Shown here: positions 1-5,288 of the stretch, piece after piece
How positions within the stretch are numbered: the first letter of the stretch is position 1
How the letters are laid out: each line of letters starts with the position of its first letter
Origin: an uncultured Lachnospiraceae bacterium
GTDB lineage: Bacteria; Bacillota; Clostridia; Lachnospirales; Lachnospiraceae
Length of the DNA stretch: 6,501 bases
Assembly: GCA_945643825.1 (NCBI GenBank)
Contig: CALZEZ010000085.1
Span: 1 to 6,501 of the forward strand
Direction: 5' to 3'
Notes under the pieces: model-generated
Database searches by the model: none
What the model was told of the DNA's origin: nothing
The model's input: the letters and a program-made list of their open reading frames with translations, nothing else
Translations under genes and position numbers: made by a program

Positions 1-2208
1 CTGGTTGATTTCACGAATTATTCTACTGAAGGAGTAAGTGAGACGGAGCTAACATGGTTCTATGAGGAAATCGCAACCTGTGATGAACAGACCCTGGAGG
101 AATATCTGGAGAAGGGACGGATTGGCGACGAGAGGATACAGGAGCTGATTGCATCGCGTAGACTGTTTCCCTGCTTTTATGGTTCTGCCCTTAAGATAGA
201 GGGAGTGGAGGAACTGCTAGATGGGCTTAAAAAGCTTATTCTTGCGAAGAGGTATGGTTCTGAGTTTGGGGCAAGAGTTTACAAGATAGCGCGGGATGAC
301 CAGAAGAATCGACTAACCTATCTAAAGGTAACCGGTGGCTCCTTGAGGGTGCGAAGTATAGTTACGAAACAACAGGAAAAGGTGACTCAGCTCAGATTGT
401 ACTCCGGTGAAAAGTATGTGACAGCGGAGGAGGTTCCTGCCGGAACGGTATGTGCGGTTCTTGGGCTGGAGAGTACAAAAGCCGGACAAGGGCTTGGCGT
501 GGAGGAGGATACCATTTCGCCGATGTTAGAACCGGTCATAACCTATCGCTTAGAGTTTCCGCCTGATGTAAATGCAGTGCAGATGCTCCCCCTGCTAAAG
601 GAGATTGAGGAGGAGGAACCGCAGCTTCATATTGTCTGGGACGAGATTCTTCAGGAGATTCAGGCGCAGCTTATGGGTGAAGTCCAGATAGAGATTTTGA
701 AGAATATTATGTGGGAGCGCTATAAGGTGGAGATAGCCTTCGGTGCGGGGCGTATTGTTTATAAAGAGACAATCAACAATGTGGTGGAGGGCATTGGGCA
801 TTTCGAACCACTACGGCATTACGCAGAAGTTCATCTGCTTCTTGAGCCTGCCGAACCGGGAAGCGGAATCGAGGTTGCCTCCCAATGCAGCGAGGATATT
901 CTTGATAAGAACTGGCAAAGATTGATAATGACCCACATTGAGGAGAAGATCCACCGAGGTGTTCTTCTTGGAGCACCATTAACAGATCTTAGAATCACCA
1001 TTTTGACCGGAAGAGCACATCCGAAGCATACAGAGGGGGGCGATTTCAGACAGGCAACCTACCGGGCGATACGTCAGGGACTGATGCGGGCAGAGAATGT
1101 ACTGTTGGAGCCCTATTACTGTTATCGTCTGGAGATTCCGGACACGGCAATCGGAAAAGCAATGAATGACATGGAAAGGAGACATGCTTCCTGTCAGGTA
1201 GAGGAGCATGAAAATGGGAAAGCGGTTCTTGCCGGCAAGGGACCGGTAGTTACGCTAAACGGATATCAGACAGAGGTGGTTGCTTATACAAAAGGACTCG
1301 GAAGGTTTACCTGTTCTCTGACCGGTTATGCGCCCTGCCATAATACGAAAGAGGTGTTGGAGCAAAATCCTTATGATCCTGAGGCAGACAGCAGAAATCC
1401 GACAGGATCTGTTTTCTGTGCGCATGGAGCAGGCTTTGTGGTACCTTGGAATGAAGTGCCTGACTATATGCATCTTCCCTATGTGTATGAGGCCTCTGCG
1501 CAAGGAGGCTGGACAGAAGACACGCAAATTCAACCATATAGTCGATCTGCGCATGCAGCAGAAAAATGGATTGGGACGGAGGAAATTGATGCTATTTTAA
1601 ACCGGACGATGTATGCCAATCGAAAGGAGAAGTTTATTCCACATAAGGGAATTGCCAATAAACGTATCGTCGCTTCAGTACCTGCAAGAGAGGTGGAGTA
1701 CCAGCCGAAACAGGATGCCAGACAGAAATATCTTCTGGTGGACGGGTACAATGTCATTTTTGCGTGGAAGGAACTGCAGGAGCTCTCACTGGTCAATATG
1801 GACAGTGCAAAGGATAAATTGCTGGATATTCTATGTAATTATCAGGGAATGACAAAAGAAGAGGTAATAGTTGTCTTCGATGCATACCGGGTGGAAGGAC
1901 ACACTACGGAGTATTATGACTATCACAATATTCATGTTGTGTACACAAAGGAAGCCGAAACGGCAGATCAGTATATCGAGAGATTTGCGCATGAGCACCA
2001 TAGAAAATATAAAATCAGAGTGGCAACCTCAGATGGACTTGAGCAGATTATCATTCGTGGACAGGGGTGTCTTTTAGTGTCAGCACGTGAATTGGAGAAG
2101 GAAGTGCTTGAAGCACAAAAAAGTCTGAGAAGAGAATATCTGGAGCAGACAACGACAGGAGACAAGAATTATCTGGGAAATTATATGTTGACAAATCTCA
2201 CAGAGTAG
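1..2208 (+). CDS. TetM/EF-G-like ribosomal GTPase with C-terminal NYN (Rae1/YacP-like) nuclease domain, 5'-truncated
   Basis: The frame is open from base 1, so the gene begins upstream; the Met codon at 205 is internal. 735 codons are visible (numbered from base 1). By comparison with Tet(M) about 165-170 residues are missing, including the P-loop, switch regions and NKxD, giving roughly 900 residues in full; Tet(M) has 639. Visible order: end of the G domain with the G5 'GSAL' motif (about 61-64), domain II (about 87-175), domain III (about 178-255), domain IV (about 256-367), domain V starting at 'LLEPYY' (368) to about 446. Then comes an extension with CH (446-447) and CAHG (473-476), a linker, and a NYN/PIN-like domain (about 577-715). 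The last matches Bacillus Rae1/YacP: 'LLVDGYNVI', 'VVFDAY', 'KEAETAD', 'ATSD', 'GQG..LVSARELEKEV', keeping acidic residues Asp581, Asp627, Glu653, Asp656 and Asp678. Family knowledge: TetM-like GTPases act at the ribosomal A site, and Rae1 cleaves mRNA there. Inferred role: ribosome rescue or mRNA cleavage. Automated annotation may call it a tetracycline-resistance protein, which the sequence does not establish. Confidence 0.93.
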   Translation: MVDFTNYSTEGVSETELTWFYEEIATCDEQTLEEYLEKGRIGDERIQELIASRRLFPCFYGSALKIEGVEELLDGLKKLILAKRYGSEFGARVYKIARDDQKNRLTYLKVTGGSLRVRSIVTKQQEKVTQLRLYSGEKYVTAEEVPAGTVCAVLGLESTKAGQGLGVEEDTISPMLEPVITYRLEFPPDVNAVQMLPLLKEIEEEEPQLHIVWDEILQEIQAQLMGEVQIEILKNIMWERYKVEIAFGAGRIVYKETINNVVEGIGHFEPLRHYAEVHLLLEPAEPGSGIEVASQCSEDILDKNWQRLIMTHIEEKIHRGVLLGAPLTDLRITILTGRAHPKHTEGGDFRQATYRAIRQGLMRAENVLLEPYYCYRLEIPDTAIGKAMNDMERRHASCQVEEHENGKAVLAGKGPVVTLNGYQTEVVAYTKGLGRFTCSLTGYAPCHNTKEVLEQNPYDPEADSRNPTGSVFCAHGAGFVVPWNEVPDYMHLPYVYEASAQGGWTEDTQIQPYSRSAHAAEKWIGTEEIDAILNRTMYANRKEKFIPHKGIANKRIVASVPAREVEYQPKQDARQKYLLVDGYNVIFAWKELQELSLVNMDSAKDKLLDILCNYQGMTKEEVIVVFDAYRVEGHTTEYYDYHNIHVVYTKEAETADQYIERFAHEHHRKYKIRVATSDGLEQIIIRGQGCLLVSARELEKEVLEAQKSLRREYLEQTTTGDKNYLGNYMLTNLTE

Positions 2209-2217
2209 GAGTACTAT
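2188..2217 (+). promoter_or_regulatory. Sigma-A-type promoter for the T-box/trpXYZ operon
   Basis: A perfect -35 box TTGACA (2188-2193) is followed after 18 nt by TACTAT (2212-2217, 4 of 6 matches to TATAAT). The predicted transcription start, about 7 nt downstream near 2224, coincides with the first base of the T-box stem I basal helix. The -35 box lies within the last codons of the upstream gene and the stop codon (2206-2208) falls in the spacer. A shifted -10 (TATATA, 2215-2220) is possible but gives a 21-nt spacer. This is sequence inference only. Confidence 0.72.
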
Positions 2218-2223
2218 ATATAA

Positions 2224-2471
2224 AACCTAAGAAGCGGAGAAAAACGGTTTGCGCACATCCAGAGAGTCCGGAGGGTGAGAAAGGACAGTAGGCGGGGCTG
2301 ATATGTGGACCGCAGAGGTTGCATGGTGAAAAAATGTAGCTGTGCATGGGTTCTCCCATTATAGAGAGCGGAAATGTTAGTTTCCAGTGAGCGGCTGTTT
2401 GATACAGCAAGCAAGGTGGCACCGCAGGTAGATTTACCTGTCCTTGTAGAAATACGAGGACAGGTTTTTTT
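2224..2471 (+). promoter_or_regulatory. T-box riboswitch leader, predicted tRNA-Trp (UGG) specificity
   Basis: The leader senses uncharged tRNA and controls transcription termination ahead of trpX. Stem I: basal helix AACCT (2224-2228) with AGGTT (2316-2320); GCGG (2234-2237) with CCGC (2310-2313); an internal loop with AGAAAAA on the 5' side and ATATGTGGA (2301-2309) on the 3' side; then wobble-rich pairing of CGGTTTGC (2245-2252) with 2292-2300. The loop holds UGG at 2306-2308, followed by the usual purine, read as a Trp specifier. The AGAGAG motif (2261-2266), GTCC/GGAC distal helix and GGTG (2274-2277) are present. Small hairpins occur at 2346-2359, 2370-2385 and 2394-2408. The T-box is AGGTGGCACCGCAG (2414-2427). 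Antiterminator: CAAGG (2412-2416) pairs with CCTTG (2442-2446), and GCAGGT (2424-2429) with ACCTGT (2436-2441), leaving the canonical 7-nt bulge UGGCACC. UGGC would pair with G73-CCA, and bacterial tRNA-Trp has G73. The Trp call also agrees with the downstream transporter; a Met (AUG, 2303-2305) reading is less likely. Confidence 0.93.
2436..2471 (+). terminator. Intrinsic terminator of the T-box leader
   Basis: A 13-bp stem (2436-2448 with 2453-2465, one G-U pair) closed by a GAAA tetraloop is followed by a run of seven T (2465-2471). Its 5' arm is shared with the antiterminator (2436-2446), so the two structures are mutually exclusive. Termination is expected when tRNA-Trp is charged; readthrough when it is uncharged. 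Confidence 0.95.
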
Positions 2472-2480
2472 ATGGAAAGG

Positions 2481-2486
2481 AAGGAG
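2481..2486 (+). promoter_or_regulatory. Ribosome binding site that sets the trpX start
   Basis: AAGGAG lies 6 nt before ATG 2493. The earlier in-frame ATG at 2472 directly abuts the terminator T-run, has no Shine-Dalgarno of its own and would put acidic residues ahead of the signal peptide. Position 2493 is therefore preferred. Confidence 0.88.
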
Positions 2487-2492
2487 AAAGTT

Positions 2493-3542
2493 ATGAAAAC
2501 AAAAAAGGTAACAGCAGTAGTATTATTAAGTGCAATGATGGCATCTTCCCTTATGGGATGTGGAAATGCAAAGCAAAGCGAAGGAAGTGGAGAGGGAGAT
2601 AAGAAGGTCTATTCTGTCGGTATCTGTAATTATGTAGATGACGCATCATTAAACCAGATTGTGGAAAATATTCAAAATCAATTGACAAATATTCAAAATG
2701 AGGCTGACATTGAGTTCAAAATATATTACGATAACTGTAACGCGGATGCTGCAGTCATGAATCAGATTATTGACAACTTTATTGCCAATGATGTTGATCT
2801 TATGGTTGGTGTGGCAACACCTGTTGCCATGGCTATGCAGGCAGCTACTGAGGATAATGGAATTCCGGTTGTTTTTTCGGCAGTTTCAGACCCTTTGAGT
2901 GCACAGCTGGTGGAGAGTCTTGAGAAGCCGGGAGCAAATATTACAGGTACATCGGATTATCTTGATACGAATGCGATTATGAACCTGATTTTTGCAGCAG
3001 ATCCTGCTGCAGATAAGATAGGACTTTTGTATGATCAGGGTCAGGATTCTTCAGCAACGGCAATCGCAGCAGCCAGGGAATATCTTGATGCAAAGGGGAT
3101 TGCTTATGTAGAACGTACCGGTGGGACTACTGATGAGGTAATGCTTGCAGCAGACGCACTTGTGGCAGATGACGTGGATGCCGTTTTTACACCGACTGAT
3201 AATACGATCATGACAGCAGAGCTTTCCATTTATGAGAAGTTTGCAGATGCAGGAATCCCCCATTATACCGGAGCAGATTCCTTTGCACTTAATGGTGCCT
3301 TTTTAGGGTATGGTGTTGATTATGCAAATCTTGGCGTTGAAACAGCCAATATGGTAAAGCAGATTCTTGTGGATGGTAAGGAGCCTGCTTCGCTTGCAGT
3401 AAAAACCTTTGACAATGGAACCGCCACAATCAATACAGAAACCTGCTCTGCGATCGGTATGGATTTCAATCAGCTGAAGGAAACCTTTGCACCTCTTTGC
3501 ACCAGAGTGGATGAGATAACGACAGCAGAAAGCTTTAATTAA
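2493..3542 (+). CDS. trpX: Tryptophan ABC transporter substrate-binding lipoprotein (TrpX-like)
   Basis: Extracytoplasmic ligand-binding lipoprotein of an ABC importer, 349 residues from ATG 2493. The N-terminus is a lipoprotein signal: basic MKTKK, a hydrophobic segment (about 6-21), and lipobox L-M-G-C with lipidated Cys23, followed by a Gly/Ser/charged linker. The mature part begins at 'KVYSVGIC' and has the two-lobed fold signature of the ABC_sub_bind family (PF04392): 'VGVATPVAMAM', 'VVFSAVSDP', 'NITGTSD', 'TPTDNT', 'GADSF' and 'GYGVDYANLG'. Members of this family include the Streptococcus TrpX protein, for which tryptophan binding is described. Tryptophan specificity here rests on the Trp T-box immediately upstream and on the linked permease and ATPase, not on binding residues I can verify. 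The protein contains no tryptophan residue. It is first in the operon, 21 nt ahead of the permease with no terminator between. An alternative is an importer for another aromatic amino acid or a related ligand. Confidence 0.92.
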   Translation: MKTKKVTAVVLLSAMMASSLMGCGNAKQSEGSGEGDKKVYSVGICNYVDDASLNQIVENIQNQLTNIQNEADIEFKIYYDNCNADAAVMNQIIDNFIANDVDLMVGVATPVAMAMQAATEDNGIPVVFSAVSDPLSAQLVESLEKPGANITGTSDYLDTNAIMNLIFAADPAADKIGLLYDQGQDSSATAIAAAREYLDAKGIAYVERTGGTTDEVMLAADALVADDVDAVFTPTDNTIMTAELSIYEKFADAGIPHYTGADSFALNGAFLGYGVDYANLGVETANMVKQILVDGKEPASLAVKTFDNGTATINTETCSAIGMDFNQLKETFAPLCTRVDEITTAESFN

Positions 3543-3563
3543 TTTTTTTAAGGAGAGAGAATC

Positions 3564-4502
3564 ATGTCCGTATCAGCAATTTTGTCTCTTGGACAGACCG
3601 CATTGGAGCTTGGCCTTATTTATTCGTTAACAGTTCTTGCACTGTTTCTAAGCTATTCCATGCTAAATGTATGTGACCTGTCAACCGATGGCTGCTTCAC
3701 GCTTGGAGCATCGGTTGGCGCCGTTGTAGCAATCTCAGGGCATCCATTTCTGTCTATCTTTGCGGCGATGCTTGCCGGAGTATGTTCTGGCTTTGTCACA
3801 GCTTTTCTGCAGACGAGAATGGGGGTTGAGAGCCTGCTTGCCGGAATTATTGTCAACACGGGGCTTTACTCTGTGAATATTGCGGTTATGGGGGGATCCT
3901 CTCTTCTTAACATGAATAAGACAACAACCGTGTTTACTATGGGAAAAAATGTTCTTGCATCCACTCCGTGGAAGGATAAACAGGTTCTGGTTATTGCGGT
4001 TTTGATGGTTGCACTTGTCATTGTGCTGTTGACCTGCTTTTTGCGGACAAGACTGGGACTTGCTATTCGTGCGACGGGAAATAATCCGGATATGGTTCGT
4101 TCCTCTTCGATTAATCCGATTTTTACAACAACGGTTGGTTTATGTGTTGCGAATGCTTTTACGGCTCTTTCCGGATGCCTGTTAAGTCAGTCACAGAAAT
4201 CCGTCAGCATTGATATTGGAAGTGGTGTTGTAACAATTGCTTTAGCCTCTCTTTTGATCGGGAATACCTTTATGGGCAAGGGAAGCATCTGGAAGCGTGC
4301 GATTGGCGTTGTTCTGGGTTCCATTATTTTCCGACTGGTGTATGCAGTTGCATTGCGGCTCAATATGCCCGCGTTCATGCTAAAATTGGTTTCTTCCATT
4401 ATCGTGATCATGGCAATATCAGGACCGTATCTTAGGTCGAGATGGCCTCAGCTGAACCGGAGGATGAGACACCGCAGGACAGGAGGAAGGGAGAATGCTT
4501 AG
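3564..4502 (+). CDS. trpY: Tryptophan ABC transporter permease (TrpY-like)
   Basis: Integral membrane subunit of the importer, 312 residues. It starts at ATG 3564, 6 nt after the ribosome binding site AAGGAGAG (3550-3557). I count eight or nine hydrophobic segments, at roughly residues 8-30, 38-56, 60-82, 87-109, 140-160, 183-207, 218-238, 245-266 and 271-290, and a basic, Arg-rich cytoplasmic tail (about 291-312). The overall pattern fits the branched-chain amino acid/ribose type permease family (BPD_transp_2), to which TrpY belongs. Motifs include 'DLSTDGCFTLGA' near the second segment and 'LGLAIRATGNNPDMVRSS' between segments, the latter in the position of the cytoplasmic coupling loop that contacts the ATPase. 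The 3' end carries the next gene's ribosome binding site (AGGAGG, 4481-4486), and the stop codon overlaps the ATPase start by 8 nt, suggesting translational coupling. The substrate is inferred from the operon. Confidence 0.92.
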   Translation: MSVSAILSLGQTALELGLIYSLTVLALFLSYSMLNVCDLSTDGCFTLGASVGAVVAISGHPFLSIFAAMLAGVCSGFVTAFLQTRMGVESLLAGIIVNTGLYSVNIAVMGGSSLLNMNKTTTVFTMGKNVLASTPWKDKQVLVIAVLMVALVIVLLTCFLRTRLGLAIRATGNNPDMVRSSSINPIFTTTVGLCVANAFTALSGCLLSQSQKSVSIDIGSGVVTIALASLLIGNTFMGKGSIWKRAIGVVLGSIIFRLVYAVALRLNMPAFMLKLVSSIIVIMAISGPYLRSRWPQLNRRMRHRRTGGRENA

Positions 4503-5286
4503 AATAGAACATATTTCCAAAACCTTTTATGCCGGGACGGTGAATGAGAAAAGAGCGATTGAAGATTTATCCCTGCATCTGTTCCCCGGTGATTTTGCCA
4601 CCATTATCGGTTCTAACGGGGCGGGAAAGTCCACATTGTTCAATGCAGTTTGTGGGGATTTTCAAACGGATAGCGGAACAATATGGCTAGATGGGGAGGA
4701 TGTGACCTTTACCCCGGTACATGAGCGGGCGAGGCAAATCGGTCGACTCTTTCAGGATCCAATGAGAGGCAGTGCCCCTGGGATGAGTATTGAGGAGAAT
4801 CTTGCATTGGCAGCCGGGAAGGGCGGTTGGTTTTCACATATCAAAAAGGATGAGAAGGAATTATTCCGGGAAAAGTTGTCACAGCTTGGAATGGGGCTTG
4901 AGGATCGGATGAAACAGCCGGTCGGTCTTCTGTCTGGAGGCCAGAGACAAGCACTTACCCTTTTGATGTCAACTATGATACCACCTAAGATTCTTCTGTT
5001 AGATGAGCACACAGCTGCATTGGATCCGGCAACGGCTAAGAAGGTTCTTGACATAACAAAGCAGGTGGTGGAGGATCATCATATTACGACGCTGATGGTC
5101 ACGCATAATATGCAGCAGGCTTTGGAAATGGGGAATCGTATTCTTATGATGGATTCCGGAAGAATTGTTCTGGATGCGCGTGATGAAGAAAAGAAGCATA
5201 TGACAGCAGATGATCTGTTACAACAATTTCAAGAAAATGCAGGAAAACGGTTAGATAATGACCGTATTCTGCTTCGGAAGCAATAA
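4495..5286 (+). CDS. trpZ: Tryptophan ABC transporter ATP-binding protein (TrpZ-like)
   Basis: Cytoplasmic ATPase subunit that powers the importer, 263 residues, a usual length for a single-domain ABC ATPase. All functional motifs are intact: Walker A GSNGAGKST (39-47), Q-loop Gln87 in 'RLFQDP', signature LSGGQ (146-150), Walker B ILLLDE (166-171) with catalytic Glu171, D-loop ALDP (175-178) and H-loop His204 in 'VTHN'. The start at 4495 is supported by AGGAGG at 4481-4486 with 8-nt spacing, and it overlaps the permease stop by 8 nt. The linkage to a BPD_transp_2 permease and a PF04392 binding protein under a Trp T-box identifies it as TrpZ rather than a branched-chain amino acid (LivF/LivG) subunit. 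The next gene begins 2 nt after its stop, so the operon probably continues. Confidence 0.94.
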   Translation: MLRIEHISKTFYAGTVNEKRAIEDLSLHLFPGDFATIIGSNGAGKSTLFNAVCGDFQTDSGTIWLDGEDVTFTPVHERARQIGRLFQDPMRGSAPGMSIEENLALAAGKGGWFSHIKKDEKELFREKLSQLGMGLEDRMKQPVGLLSGGQRQALTLLMSTMIPPKILLLDEHTAALDPATAKKVLDITKQVVEDHHITTLMVTHNMQQALEMGNRILMMDSGRIVLDARDEEKKHMTADDLLQQFQENAGKRLDNDRILLRKQ

Positions 5287-5288
5287 GT

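Noticed and set aside
1255..1554. Antisense 99-codon open frame, and a similar 100-codon one at 4752-5054
   Set aside because: Both lie wholly opposite well-supported genes, show no recognisable domain or convincing ribosome binding site, and are best explained as shadows of the sense coding sequence.
205..2208. Treating ATG 205 as the start of the GTPase gene
   Set aside because: The same frame is open back to base 1, and the upstream codons encode recognisable TetM-like G-domain sequence (the 'FPCFYGSAL' G5 region at codons 56-64), so 205 is internal.
1..2208. Labelling the first gene as a mobile tetracycline-resistance determinant
   Set aside because: The domain IV tip differs from Tet(M)/Tet(O), the protein has a nuclease extension, and there are no transposon, integrase or repeat sequences in the window.
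2254..2307. Alternative helix CACAT (2254-2258) with ATGTG (2303-2307)
   Set aside because: It is perfectly complementary but would bury part of the UGG specifier and leave only two bases on the 3' side of the specifier loop. It could be an alternative fold, but does not fit the T-box architecture.
2301..2309. AUG (2303-2305) as a Met specifier in the T-box
   Set aside because: It is followed by U rather than a purine, lies less close to the basal stem, and the UGGC bulge predicts a G73 tRNA whereas tRNA-Met has A73. The downstream transporter is also of the tryptophan type.
2472..2492. ATG 2472 as the trpX start, adding seven residues
   Set aside because: It sits directly on the terminator T-run without a ribosome binding site, and its bases contribute the Shine-Dalgarno for ATG 2493, which gives a standard lipoprotein signal peptide.
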